From contig CATBDC010000018.1 in assembly GCA_949502235.1 (NCBI GenBank), forward strand, positions 1 to 64,000: 64,000 bases of DNA, in the 5' to 3' direction. Of the stretch, positions 8,419-16,591 are shown piece by piece. The stretch comes from an uncultured Lachnospiraceae bacterium (GTDB lineage Bacteria > Bacillota > Clostridia > Lachnospirales > Lachnospiraceae). The translations under genes were made by a program, and so were the position numbers. A model generated the notes under the pieces. That model was not told the DNA's origin. It did no database searches and worked only from the letters and a program-made list of their open reading frames with translations. Every line of letters starts with the position of its first letter. Position 1 is the stretch's first letter.

Positions 8419-9411
8419 ATGGGGTTGATGGAAGCAGTCATTGAGATACCTGCCGAACACGAGGCGAATGTTTTCGGGCAGTTTGATGTACATGCGAAAA
8501 AAATAGAGAGAACACTTCATGTTACCCTGATCGCAAGGGGAGAGAATGTGAAGATTATCGGCGATGCCCTGTGGGCGGAACGGGCGAAGAATGTGCTTTT
8601 GAAGCTTACCGAGCTTTCAAAGCGCGGCAATACGATACAGGAGCAGAATGTAAATTATATTCTGTCTCTTGTTATGGAGGACAGCGGGGAGGATGTGCTG
8701 GAGATAGATAAGGATATTATCTGCCATACACTTCAGGGAAAGCCGATTAAGCCGAAAACCTTCGGACAGAAAAAGTATGTGGATGCTATCCGTAAGAATA
8801 TGATTGTATTCGGCCTGGGTCCTGCCGGGACAGGAAAAACCTATCTTGCTATGGCCATGGCAATTACAGCTTTTAAAAATAACGAAGTAGGGCGCATTAT
8901 TCTTACAAGGCCTGCTATTGAGGCAGGAGAGAAGCTGGGTTTTCTTCCGGGAGATTTGCAGAGCAAGATTGATCCCTATCTGCGGCCTCTTTATGATGCC
9001 CTGTATCAGATTATGGGGGCAGAGAGCTTCCTTAAAAACTCGGAGCGGGGGCTTATCGAGGTGGCGCCTCTTGCCTATATGAGAGGAAGGACTCTTGACA
9101 ATGCGTTTATTATTCTTGACGAGGCCCAGAACACGACACCGGCCCAGATGAAGATGTTTCTAACCAGGATTGGTTTTGGTTCAAAGGTGGTTATAACGGG
9201 GGACGCAACCCAGAAGGATTTGGCGAAGGGCCAGCTCTCCGGCCTTGACGTGGCAGTGAATGTGGTGAAAAATATTGAGGATATTTCTGTCTGCCAGCTT
9301 TCCAGCAAGGATGTTGTGCGCCACCCGCTGGTGCAGAAAATTGTAAAGGCATATGAGGAATATGAAAACAGGCCGAGGAGCAGAGGAAGGGACAGAAGGA
9401 GAAAATCATGA
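8419..9411 (+). CDS. PhoH-like ATPase
   Basis: About 330 residues. After an N-terminal KH-like stretch comes a PhoH/YbeZ ATPase domain: Walker A GPAGTGKTYLAMAMA near residue 134, Walker B IILDEAQNTT, then VVITGDATQ. The track starts it at 8395, overlapping yqfD, but AGGAGA at 8405 is 8 bases before the ATG at 8419, which is the better start. PhoH-like proteins are ATPases or RNA helicases that work with YbeY in ribosome RNA maturation; ybeY follows directly with an ATGA overlap, so the pair is probably translationally coupled. Confidence 0.92.
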   Translation: MGLMEAVIEIPAEHEANVFGQFDVHAKKIERTLHVTLIARGENVKIIGDALWAERAKNVLLKLTELSKRGNTIQEQNVNYILSLVMEDSGEDVLEIDKDIICHTLQGKPIKPKTFGQKKYVDAIRKNMIVFGLGPAGTGKTYLAMAMAITAFKNNEVGRIILTRPAIEAGEKLGFLPGDLQSKIDPYLRPLYDALYQIMGAESFLKNSERGLIEVAPLAYMRGRTLDNAFIILDEAQNTTPAQMKMFLTRIGFGSKVVITGDATQKDLAKGQLSGLDVAVNVVKNIEDISVCQLSSKDVVRHPLVQKIVKAYEEYENRPRSRGRDRRRKS

Positions 9412-9902
9412 CACTTTATTTTGAGGAGGAGGGAGATATTGTACTCCCTTTTGACTGTAAAAAGCTGGCGGAGAAAACCATAGAGGCAGTACTTGATTTT
9501 GTGGGATGCCCGTATGAAGTACAGCTTAACCTGCTTCTTACCATGAATGAGGAGATTCGGAGCATGAACCGGGAATTCCGGGATATGAACCGTGCTACAG
9601 ATGTTTTGTCATTTCCCATGGTTGATTATGAGACGCCCGGGGATTTTTCCTTTCTTGAAGACGCAGATGAGTATTTTGATCCGGAGACCGGGGAGCTCCT
9701 TCTGGGAGATATTGTGGTTTCCAAGGAGAAGGTTTTATCTCAGGCAGAGGAGTACGGACACGGGAAGGAAAGAGAATTTGCTTTTTTAATTGCTCATTCT
9801 GTGTTACACTTATGTGGATACGACCATATGGAGGAGGCAGAACGGCTTCATATGGAGGATTTGCAGAGAAAGATATTAGAAGGGCTTAACATATTACGAT
9901 AA
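9408..9902 (+). CDS. ybeY: Endoribonuclease YbeY (16S rRNA 3'-end maturation)
   Basis: A 164-residue single-domain protein with the YbeY signature HSVLHLCGYDHMEEAE, whose three histidines bind Zn2+, and the RATDVLSFPM motif that is also typical. It is a metal-dependent endoribonuclease acting in the cytoplasm on rRNA maturation and ribosome quality control. Its ATG overlaps the phoH stop (ATGA). In many Firmicutes dgkA and era follow; here a SpoVB-like flippase gene follows instead, 13 bases downstream. Confidence 0.95.
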   Translation: MTLYFEEEGDIVLPFDCKKLAEKTIEAVLDFVGCPYEVQLNLLLTMNEEIRSMNREFRDMNRATDVLSFPMVDYETPGDFSFLEDADEYFDPETGELLLGDIVVSKEKVLSQAEEYGHGKEREFAFLIAHSVLHLCGYDHMEEAERLHMEDLQRKILEGLNILR

Positions 9903-9915
9903 GATGGAGTAAAAT

Positions 9916-11583
9916 ATGGCTGGAAACAAAAAGCAGAAGGATAAGAGTTTTCTCGTGCAGGGTTCTATTCTTGCCGTGGCAGGAGTGATTACCAAGCTTA
10001 TTGGAGCTGCATACAGGGTTCCGCTTGTAAATATACTTGGAGACAAGGGAATGGGCTATTACGGCGTGGCATTCCAGATCTATTCGATTGCGCTTACCCT
10101 GACTTCATACAGCCTTCCTCTCGCAGTGTCCAAGCTGGTATCAGCAAGGGTGGCGAAGGGAGAATATAAAAATTCATATAAGGTATTCAGAGGCGCTATG
10201 ACATTTGCAGTTTTAGTAAGCGGCATTGTAGGAGCAGTTATTTTTCTGGGAGCGGATTTTATTGCAGATAATATTATGGCAATGAAATTCAGCTCTTATG
10301 CCCTTAGGGTGCTGGCTCCCTGTATTCTTATCGTAGCGGTTTTAGGAGTCCTGCGGGGATTTTTCCAGGGAAACGGCTCTATGATTCCCACGGCTATTTC
10401 GCAGGTTCTGGAGCAGATTGTAAATGCCGGAGTCAGCATTGCAGGCGCTTATATGCTGTTTAAGGTAGGCTCTGATGTGGCGAAGACCAGAGGAAACGAA
10501 TCCTATGGTTCTGCCTATGCCGCGGCCGGAGGCACTCTTGGCACAGTTATCGGCGCACTCTCGGCGCTTCTTTTTCTTTTTGCTGTATTTGCCGCTTTTA
10601 AAAGGGTTTTAAGGCGCAAAATGCGAAGAGACAGGGGGCACAGGCGGGAGAAATACAAGAGGATATTTAAAATACTTATGATCACAATCGCGCCGGTTAT
10701 CTTAAGCTCTACGGTCTATAACCTGTGCGGGATAATTGACAACGCCATGTTCGCGAAAATTATGTCCGTCCAGGGCGTGAAGGAAAGTGAATATGCGGCT
10801 CTTCTTGGAATTTTAAACGGAAAATATGATACACTTGTAAATGTGCCGATTTCTATCGCTTATTCTCTGGGTGCTTCCCTGATTCCGGCCATTGTCACGG
10901 CAGCCCAGACCGGGAGCAGAAAACAGGTACATAGTAAGATTCAGCTTGTAACACGGTTTAATATGATGATTGCCATCCCCTGCGCCGCAGGCTTTATTGT
11001 GCTGGCAGAGCCGATTCTTGATCTTCTGTTCTTTACACAGGATAATGCGGTGGGAGGGCTCATGCTGCAGCTGGGAGCGCTGTCAGTGGTGTTTTACTGC
11101 CTGTCTACGGTTACAAATGCAGTGCTCCAGGGGCTTGACAATATGATGGCTCCGGTAAAAAATGCGGCTATATCCGTTGTTTTATATACCGTTTCTTTGT
11201 TTATCATGCTGGTAGTATTCCGCTGGGGGATCTATGCAGTTGTGCTTAGCAGAATTGTATTTTCAGGCTCTACAAGTATGCTTAATGCACATTCACTCAG
11301 GATGCAGACAGGATATGTGCAGGAGCAGAGGAAAACGTTCATTATTCCCTGTCTGGCATCTGTTATTATGGGAATTGCGGCGCTTATGGTTCATTTGTTT
11401 TTTGAGCTTTTTGCGGGAACGCAGATAGCAACACTGATTGCCCTTCCGGCGGCGGTGATTGTATATGCAGTTGCCCTGGTGCTTCTGGGCGGAATAAATG
11501 AGAGTGAGATGTATGAGATGCCAAAAGGGGCTCTGCTCGTAAGAATATGCAGGAAGGCAGGACTTTTCAGGCAGGAGAGATAA
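9916..11583 (+). CDS. SpoVB/MurJ-type polysaccharide or lipid flippase
   Basis: A 555-residue integral membrane protein with about 14 spans in the MOP exporter fold. The N-terminal LVQGSILAVAGVITKLIGAAYRVPL is typical of the SpoVB/YtgP branch rather than classic MurJ. Proteins of this branch move undecaprenyl-linked precursors across the membrane, either lipid II-type cortex precursors during sporulation (SpoVB) or cell-wall polymers. Being downstream of yqfCD-phoH-ybeY it may belong to the same sporulation-linked unit, but vegetative use is also possible. A rho-independent terminator follows at 11597. Confidence 0.87.
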   Translation: MAGNKKQKDKSFLVQGSILAVAGVITKLIGAAYRVPLVNILGDKGMGYYGVAFQIYSIALTLTSYSLPLAVSKLVSARVAKGEYKNSYKVFRGAMTFAVLVSGIVGAVIFLGADFIADNIMAMKFSSYALRVLAPCILIVAVLGVLRGFFQGNGSMIPTAISQVLEQIVNAGVSIAGAYMLFKVGSDVAKTRGNESYGSAYAAAGGTLGTVIGALSALLFLFAVFAAFKRVLRRKMRRDRGHRREKYKRIFKILMITIAPVILSSTVYNLCGIIDNAMFAKIMSVQGVKESEYAALLGILNGKYDTLVNVPISIAYSLGASLIPAIVTAAQTGSRKQVHSKIQLVTRFNMMIAIPCAAGFIVLAEPILDLLFFTQDNAVGGLMLQLGALSVVFYCLSTVTNAVLQGLDNMMAPVKNAAISVVLYTVSLFIMLVVFRWGIYAVVLSRIVFSGSTSMLNAHSLRMQTGYVQEQRKTFIIPCLASVIMGIAALMVHLFFELFAGTQIATLIALPAAVIVYAVALVLLGGINESEMYEMPKGALLVRICRKAGLFRQER

Positions 11584-11596
11584 GCTTATAAATAAT

Positions 11597-11632
11597 AAGG
11601 GTGCAAAGTCTGTTAATTAAGCACCCTTTTTT
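11597..11632 (+). terminator. Rho-independent terminator after the flippase gene
   Basis: AAGGGTGC and GCACCCTT form a perfect stem around a 16-base loop, followed by a run of T. It ends the yqfC-to-flippase unit. The A-rich left side could also serve the minus-strand gene that ends at 11641. Confidence 0.88.
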
Positions 11633-11640
11633 CGTAAGAT

Positions 11641-12018
11641 TCAGCTTGAATAATTTTCTAAAAAGCCGTAGAGAGTTTTTGTATCTTCAATGTATTTTCC
11701 GTTCCGGATTTCCTCCCGCAGTTTTTCAGGGAGCTCATCGAAAAGAATGTCTGTGTATTCATAAGGGGTTTTTTTGTCGCTTAAATAAACGACAATGTAT
11801 CCGTTTACCTCCATAAGGTAATAGCAGTCCTCCTTGAGTGCGTCTCCTTCGGCTGCGACAGCCTCTTCTGGTTTGGCGGCAGGCTCCTTTTCAGTTTTTA
11901 TCCGTGCTTCCCCGGCCCTCTCCTTTGCCCTGTAGTAGCTTAGCTGATAGGCACAGGTAATGAGAAGGATTGCAGCAACTGAGATTATAAGAAACCCGAT
12001 TCCATACTTATTTTTCAT
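11641..12018 (-). CDS. BofC-like membrane-anchored protein
   Basis: About 125 residues. One N-terminal membrane span (GIGFLIISVAAILLITCAY) is followed by an Ala/Glu/Lys linker and a small C-terminal domain (YYLMEVNGYIVVYLSDKKTP ... YGFLENYSS). That domain resembles the BofC C-terminal domain of sporulation proteins that tune the SpoIVB signal in the intermembrane space, but the match is by pattern only. The track start (GTG at 12027) lies inside the ribosome site AAGGAG; the ATG at 12018 is 8 bases after it and is preferred. The gene faces the flippase gene and shares its terminator region. Confidence 0.6.
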   Translation of the reverse strand: MKNKYGIGFLIISVAAILLITCAYQLSYYRAKERAGEARIKTEKEPAAKPEEAVAAEGDALKEDCYYLMEVNGYIVVYLSDKKTPYEYTDILFDELPEKLREEIRNGKYIEDTKTLYGFLENYSS

Positions 12019-12127
12019 AAGGACCACTCCTTTTTTAGTACAAGTATTGGCATTTTCACAGATATTTATACAAATGTGGGTATTTAAAAGTGGACTTAAG
12101 GGAAGAGATAGTGTAAGATGAATACGT

Positions 12128-12152
12128 TACTGTGAACGAAGTGAACAGTAAG
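12128..12152. repeat. TTACTGT...ACAGTAA palindromic repeat, copy 2
   Basis: Nearly identical to the copy at 1003-1028: TTACTGT and ACAGTAA arms around GAACGAAGTGA. It lies between the BofC-like gene and the DUF896 gene. The track ORF start at 12132 falls inside it, a further reason to place the DUF896 start downstream. Confidence 0.6.
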
Positions 12153-12182
12153 ACAGATAAGGCAGGAAAGGGGAAAAAGAGT

Positions 12183-12404
12183 ATGGATGAAAAAAAGATT
12201 GCACGAATTAATGAATTATATCATAAATCCAAGGCAGAAGGGCTTACAGAGGACGAGCTTAAGGAGCAGCAGCTTTTAAGAAGGGAATATATTGACTCCT
12301 TTAAGCAGAATTTAAGAAATCAGCTTGATAATATATCGATTGTAGAGGCAGACGGAAGCATCACGGATCTGGGTGAGAAGTTTGGAAAGAAAAAAGGAAA
12401 TTAG
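12183..12404 (+). CDS. DUF896 (YnzC-type) small cytoplasmic protein
   Basis: A 73-residue protein (MDEKKIARINELYHKSKAEG...) with the typical DUF896 pattern: two N-terminal helices holding INELYHKSKAEGLTEDEL, then RREYIDSFKQNLRNQL. YnzC-type proteins are small, helical and of poorly known function (YneA-region/SOS-linked in Bacillus). The ATG at 12183 follows an AGGAAAGGGG stretch; the track start at 12132 sits in an intergenic repeat and is rejected. It overlaps the next gene by 32 bases. Confidence 0.9.
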   Translation: MDEKKIARINELYHKSKAEGLTEDELKEQQLLRREYIDSFKQNLRNQLDNISIVEADGSITDLGEKFGKKKGN

Positions 12405-12951
12405 AAGGCGTATTTTGGAAGTACGTTCCCGGCAGAGCGGGGAAGAATGGAAGACGCGGACAGACAGGATTATGAAGGCAGTAACAGGGCATCCCTGGTT
12501 TCTTGAGGCAGACGCTTTGTACTGTTATGTGGACTTTAAAGGCGAAGTGGGAACCAGAGGAATGATAGAGCGGGCGTGGGAGCTTGAAAAAAAGGTGTAT
12601 GTGCCTGCCGTGTCAGGCCATAATATGGAGTTTTACCGGATTTTTTCTTTTGAAGAGCTGAAAGAAGGAGCTTTCGGAATCCCTGAGCCGGTCGTGTCTG
12701 AAGGATGGGAAAAAGGAGACATAAGCCCTGAAGAAAAAGCGCTTATGATTATGCCGGGTGTGGCTTTTGATAGGGGGAGAAACCGTATCGGGTACGGCGG
12801 AGGGTATTATGACAGATATCTTGCTTCGTGTCCGGGCTGCTGCGGTCACATTATTGCTGCTGCTTTTGAGTGTCAGATAGTGGGGAAGATAGAGACAGAG
12901 GAGACGGATATAAAGCCGGAGCTTCTGATAACGGAAAGGAGGATGCTGTGA
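12373..12951 (+). CDS. 5-formyltetrahydrofolate cyclo-ligase
   Basis: A 192-residue protein with the family signature GRNRIGYGGGYYDRYL near the C-terminus and an N-terminal KKEIRRRILEVRSRQS helix. It uses ATP to turn 5-formyl-THF into 5,10-methenyl-THF, returning the storage form of folate to one-carbon metabolism. The start is GTG inside the 3' end of the DUF896 gene, with no clear ribosome site, so translation is probably coupled; a TTG at 12382 is an alternative. The stop overlaps the start of the DUF4250 gene. Confidence 0.92.
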   Translation: MRSLERKKEIRRRILEVRSRQSGEEWKTRTDRIMKAVTGHPWFLEADALYCYVDFKGEVGTRGMIERAWELEKKVYVPAVSGHNMEFYRIFSFEELKEGAFGIPEPVVSEGWEKGDISPEEKALMIMPGVAFDRGRNRIGYGGGYYDRYLASCPGCCGHIIAAAFECQIVGKIETEETDIKPELLITERRML

Positions 12952-13127
12952 TGAACCTTCCAAAGGATCCTGTCATTCTCTTAAGCTTTGTAAATACAAA
13001 GCTTCGGGATGAATACCATTCGCTTGAGGAGCTGTGTGAGGAGCTTGGGGTAGAAAAGGACAGGCTTGTAGGGCTTCTGGGGGAAATAGATTATGAATAT
13101 GATAAGACATCCAACCGGTTTGTTTAG
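12951..13127 (+). CDS. DUF4250 small protein
   Basis: A 58-residue protein starting MNLPKDPVILLSFVNTKLRD, the usual DUF4250 opening. The ATG overlaps the cyclo-ligase stop (TGATGA) and has AAAGGAGGATG upstream. The track extends it to 12870 in frame, but that stretch is coding sequence of the cyclo-ligase read in another frame. A LEELCEELGVEKDRLVGLL helix-turn-helix-like segment is visible. Its role is unknown. Confidence 0.88.
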   Translation: MNLPKDPVILLSFVNTKLRDEYHSLEELCEELGVEKDRLVGLLGEIDYEYDKTSNRFV

Positions 13128-13220
13128 AGTAAGCTGCACTTAAGGCTTTACACTAAAACAATCAATTGCTATAATGAAAGCACCAGATAAACGGCATTTA
13201 AATAAAAGGCGGGTGATAAT

Positions 13221-13343
13221 ATGACAGATAAAGAAGTAGTCAACCTCATTCAAAAATTGGAATCTGAAGGCATGTAGGCCGAAAAAATTATAGAAATTAT
13301 AAAGTATGTTGAAACGGCCGAGCCAAAAACAGAAACTAAATAA
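13221..13343 (+). pseudogene. Small protein gene interrupted by an amber codon
   Basis: A 41-codon frame starting ATG at 13221 with GGCGGGTG upstream, read as MTDKEVVNLIQKLESEGM, then TAG at 13275, then AEKIIEIIKYVETAEPKTETK and TAA. It aligns over its length, without gaps, with the 47-residue protein encoded at 43651-43794 (LRSAGWTEKEINDFVLYIES), the amber codon falling at the Thr after GW/GM. A strong terminator follows directly, so the gene had its own transcription unit. A recent nonsense mutation is the simplest reading; readthrough is not excluded. Confidence 0.65.
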
Positions 13344-13350
13344 CCATAAT

Positions 13351-13398
13351 AAAAGGTGTGAAGCCTTTATTGAATTATCAAGGGCTTTACACCTTTTT
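13351..13398 (+). terminator. Rho-independent terminator
   Basis: AAAAGGTGTGAAGCC and GGCTTTACACCTTTT pair with GU wobbles around an AT-rich loop, and a T-run follows. It ends the small interrupted gene and also faces the tRNA region. Confidence 0.85.
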
Positions 13399-13487
13399 AA
13401 GTTTGGATTTAAGTGTACCTTGAAAGTGAATATTGAAGTGTTAGAAAATTGATAGATTTTGCTAATCGATTATGTAATCTTACGAAA

Positions 13488-13560
13488 AGCTGGAAATCGG
13501 ACTTGAACCGACGACCCCTTCATTACGAGTGAAGTGCTCTACCGACTGAGCTATTCCAGC
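13488..13560 (-). tRNA. tRNA-Thr (anticodon CGT)
   Basis: The minus strand folds as a full cloverleaf: acceptor GCTGGAA/TTCCAGC, D-arm GCTCAGTCGGTAGAGC, anticodon arm CTTCA-CTCGTAA-TGAAG with anticodon CGT, and T-arm with GGTTCAAGTCC. The anticodon reads ACG (Thr). CCA is not encoded. It lies between a terminator and the KtrB gene, with its own promoter at 13590-13617. Confidence 0.97.
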
Positions 13561-13589
13561 TTATGCAGGCTTTCTAAGCCACAGGTATT

Positions 13590-13617
13590 ATTATACCGCA
13601 TTTTTGAAAATTTGCAA
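13590..13617 (-). promoter_or_regulatory. Promoter of tRNA-Thr
   Basis: On the minus strand TTGCAA (13617-13612), a 16-base spacer and a perfect TATAAT (13595-13590) precede the tRNA 5' end by about 30 bases. Confidence 0.7.
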
Positions 13618-13645
13618 GAGTTTTTTTAGTTAGGTGCAGGAGAAA

Positions 13646-15037
13646 ATGAAATTGTATGTGAAGGAAAAGAAAAAAAGTGTCAGGTGGAATACGCTGCGCA
13701 TTACGGCAGCTGGTTTCTTAAGTTTTATATTTTTCGGAGGAGTGATTTTGTATCTGCCGGTGAGTAATACCAGGCCCATTGCGTTTATGGATGCACTTTT
13801 TACCTCCGTATCGGCAGTGTGCGTGACCGGGCTCGTGACCATTACCCCGGCTGTTCAGTTTACATTTTTCGGGAAGCTTGTACTGCTTTTGCTGATCCAG
13901 ATGGGCGGTCTGGGGGTGATTGCATGTGCGGCCTTGTTTTTCTTTCTGCTGCGCAGAAAAATTACAGTCCGGGAGAGAGTGGTATTAGAGGAGACTTACG
14001 GAACAGGGAGTCTTGGCGGCATTGTGAGAATGGTGAGAAAGGTAATTTGGGGCACCCTTTTTGTGGAGGGCTTAGGCGCAGTGCTGTATGCAGTTCAGTT
14101 TATCCCTGAATATGGTTTTATAAGAGGCGTCTGGTATTCTATCTTTCATGCTGTTTCCGCATTTTGCAATGCGGGAATCGATATTCTGGGCGAAAATAGT
14201 CTTGCGGGGTATGCGGTAAATCCGGTAATCAATATGACAACTATCCTTTTGATTATTGTGAGCGGCATCGGTTTTACTGTATGGTTTGATATTCTGGAAA
14301 ATGTAAGGAGGCTTATTCACCGGGAGGTGCCTGGGCGGTGGTGGTTTACAAGGCTTAGGCTTCACTCAAAGCTTGCCATTATCATGACGTCAGTACTGAT
14401 TCTTTCAGGGGCAGTTTTTATATTTTTTTCTGAATTCCATAATCCGGATACCATAGGCAATATGAGCCTGGGGCAGAAGGCCATGGCATCCCTGTTTCAG
14501 TCTGTGACAACGAGAACGGCGGGATTCTATACGTTTTCCCAGGGGGCGCTTCATGAGGAGTCAAAGCTTTTCTGCGCGATTTTAATGTTTATCGGAGGCT
14601 CCCCCGGCGGGACAGCAGGCGGAGTGAAGACAACCACCTTTGCCATGCTGTTTCTTGCCTGCCTTACCTTTATCAGAGGAGGCAGTGATACAGAGTGTAT
14701 GGGGAGAAGGATATCGGTGGCAAATTTCAGGACAGGCTTTTGTGTTGTGATGGCGGCATTTACGGCATTTATTACAGGCACTCTTGCTATCCTGTTTATT
14801 GAACCAGACAGCATTACGCTGGTAAATGTGATTTATGAGACAGCATCAGCGGTCGGGACAGTAGGGCTTACTGCAGATCTGACACCGCAGCTTGAGAGAC
14901 TCAGCCAGGTGATTCTGATGGTTATGATGTATGTCGGAAGGCTGGGGCCTTTGACTCTTGTGCTGACTTTTGCGGGAAAGAGCCATCCAAGGGATAAGAT
15001 ACGGAGCCTTCCTAAGGAACAGATTATGGTCGGATAA
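13646..15037 (+). CDS. ktrB: Potassium uptake protein KtrB (TrkH family)
   Basis: About 463 residues with the four M-P-M repeats of the TrkH/KtrB superfamily. The four filter loops are visible in order: SAVCVTGL, SAFCNAGI, TTRTAGFYT and SAVGTVGLT. It is the membrane pore of Na+-dependent K+ uptake, gated by the KtrA ring encoded 17 bases downstream. The start is uncertain: GTG at 13634, ATG at 13646 and TTG at 13652 are all in frame, and the GCAGGAG site is placed best for the last; ATG is given here. Confidence 0.93.
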   Translation: MKLYVKEKKKSVRWNTLRITAAGFLSFIFFGGVILYLPVSNTRPIAFMDALFTSVSAVCVTGLVTITPAVQFTFFGKLVLLLLIQMGGLGVIACAALFFFLLRRKITVRERVVLEETYGTGSLGGIVRMVRKVIWGTLFVEGLGAVLYAVQFIPEYGFIRGVWYSIFHAVSAFCNAGIDILGENSLAGYAVNPVINMTTILLIIVSGIGFTVWFDILENVRRLIHREVPGRWWFTRLRLHSKLAIIMTSVLILSGAVFIFFSEFHNPDTIGNMSLGQKAMASLFQSVTTRTAGFYTFSQGALHEESKLFCAILMFIGGSPGGTAGGVKTTTFAMLFLACLTFIRGGSDTECMGRRISVANFRTGFCVVMAAFTAFITGTLAILFIEPDSITLVNVIYETASAVGTVGLTADLTPQLERLSQVILMVMMYVGRLGPLTLVLTFAGKSHPRDKIRSLPKEQIMVG

Positions 15038-15054
15038 AAGGAGGAGTTATTAAG

Positions 15055-15696
15055 ATGAAGAAGCAGTTTGTTGTATTAGGCCTCGGAAGCTTTGGAGCCA
15101 GCGTTGCAGTTACGCTTCAGAAGCTTGGGTGCGATGTGGTGGCGGTGGATCAGGATATGGAGCGGGTAAATGATATTGCGGATCAGGTTACCTACGCTAT
15201 GCAGGCAGATATCGGGAATCCGGAGCTTCTCCACTCTCTGGGCTCAAAAAATTATGACGGCCTTGTGGTGGCTTCGTCAGAAAATCTGGAGAGCAGCATC
15301 CTGGCAACCCTTGCGGGCAAGGAGATGGGAATTCCATATATCCTCTGCAAGGCCCATAATTCACGTCACGCCCAGGTTTTAAGAAAGGTGGGGGCAGATG
15401 CGGTTGTGTTTCCGGAGGTGGAAATGGGGAAAAAGATCGCAAAAAATCTGATGTCTGCAAATCTTGCCGACTGGATCGCGCTGTCACCGGAGTACAGTAT
15501 TGTTGAGACCCTTGTGCCGGAAAAATGGGTAGGAAAAACACTTAAAGAATTGGATGTAAGGAAAAATTATGAGGTAAATGTAGCTGGAATTAAAGAAGGG
15601 GAGCATGTAGAGATAACTCCGGATCCGGATATGCCCCTTAAGGCGGAGATGATACTTATGCTTATTGGTGCGGATAAGGCACTGGAAAGGATATAG
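15055..15696 (+). CDS. ktrA: Potassium uptake regulatory subunit KtrA (TrkA family)
   Basis: A 213-residue cytoplasmic protein with an RCK_N domain (GLGSFGASVAVTL nucleotide-binding motif at residues 8-20, then VAVDQDMERVNDIAD) and an RCK_C domain from about residue 135. It forms an octameric ring that binds ATP/ADP or NAD(H) and controls KtrB. AAAGGAGG precedes the ATG, and the gene follows ktrB directly. A terminator comes after it. Confidence 0.94.
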   Translation: MKKQFVVLGLGSFGASVAVTLQKLGCDVVAVDQDMERVNDIADQVTYAMQADIGNPELLHSLGSKNYDGLVVASSENLESSILATLAGKEMGIPYILCKAHNSRHAQVLRKVGADAVVFPEVEMGKKIAKNLMSANLADWIALSPEYSIVETLVPEKWVGKTLKELDVRKNYEVNVAGIKEGEHVEITPDPDMPLKAEMILMLIGADKALERI

Positions 15697-15749
15697 GATT
15701 CCGGCGGCATTTATAAGGAATCAGCCGGAGAATAATGGGGATATGTAGC

Positions 15750-15783
15750 CAGGAGGTGCGTTTTTTTGCATCTCCTGTTTTTG
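15750..15783 (+). terminator. Bidirectional terminator between ktrA and the ABC importer genes
   Basis: CAGGAGGTGC and GCATCTCCTG pair across an 8-base T-rich loop, followed by a T-run. It lies between converging units and can end ktrA. Confidence 0.8.
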
Positions 15784-15793
15784 TCTTTGCAGA

Positions 15794-16591
15794 CTAAAAA
15801 CGGCGCAGACACCATTTTTCTAAAAGGTTGATAAGGGAATAGAGCAGCGTGGCCATTATGCACAGGAGGACGATGCTCATAAGGAGCCAATCCATTTTAA
15901 ATACCTGGCTGGAATATATAATCAGGTATCCAAGTCCGTCTCTTGCGGCGAGAAATTCCCCGATGATCACGCCCACAAGGCAGAGGCCTATATTGACCTT
16001 CATATTACTGATAATGGCAGGTACGGAGCTTGGTAGCACTACCTTGGTAAGCGCCTGGTATTTTTTCCCCTGGAGGGTGTAAATAAGCTTTATTTTTCCA
16101 GGATCCACGGTGATAAAGCTGGTGTAAAGACTTAAAATGCTTCCAAATACTGCCACTGACATGCCAGCTACAATAATTGTTGTTTTTGTAGCTCCCAGCC
16201 ATACGATAAGAAGAGGAGCCAGCGCAGATTTCGGAAGACTGTTTAATACGACCAGATAAGGATCCAGTATTTCTGAAAGCTTGACGCTGAACCACAGGGC
16301 AACTGCCACCAGTACACTGATGGCAATTACAAGGAAGAAACTGATAATGGTTTCATACAGGGTAATTCCTATGTGAAGGAAAATACTCTTATCCAGTACC
16401 ATGCCCCAGAAGCACAAGGCAATTTTTGACGGACTGCTGAAGATAAAGGAATCAATGATTCCTACATTCGCCGTAAATTCCCAGAGAAACAGGAAGCTTA
16501 GGAGAATCAGAATCCGGGAGACACGGACAATGCGTTTATGTTTTTTGAGGCAGAGGAGATATTTCTGCTGTTCCTTTGAAAGGTCATTCAT
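15794..16591 (-). CDS. ABC transporter permease, SsuC/TauC-like
   Basis: A 265-residue membrane protein with about six spans and the permease EAA-type loop (ALTKVVLPSSVPAIISNMKV). It belongs to the BPD_transp_1 branch used for sulfonates, nitrate, taurine and thiamine-precursor uptake. Its start overlaps the end of the ATPase gene by 8 bases. No substrate-binding protein gene is seen nearby, so the substrate cannot be named; pyrimidine or thiamine precursors and alkanesulfonates are the usual options. Confidence 0.87.
   Translation of the reverse strand: MNDLSKEQQKYLLCLKKHKRIVRVSRILILLSFLFLWEFTANVGIIDSFIFSSPSKIALCFWGMVLDKSIFLHIGITLYETIISFFLVIAISVLVAVALWFSVKLSEILDPYLVVLNSLPKSALAPLLIVWLGATKTTIIVAGMSVAVFGSILSLYTSFITVDPGKIKLIYTLQGKKYQALTKVVLPSSVPAIISNMKVNIGLCLVGVIIGEFLAARDGLGYLIIYSSQVFKMDWLLMSIVLLCIMATLLYSLINLLEKWCLRRF

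Noticed and set aside
13221-13343. Selenocysteine or programmed recoding at the in-frame stop
   Set aside because: The codon is TAG, not TGA, and no stem-loop of the SECIS type is seen after it; a nonsense mutation is simpler.
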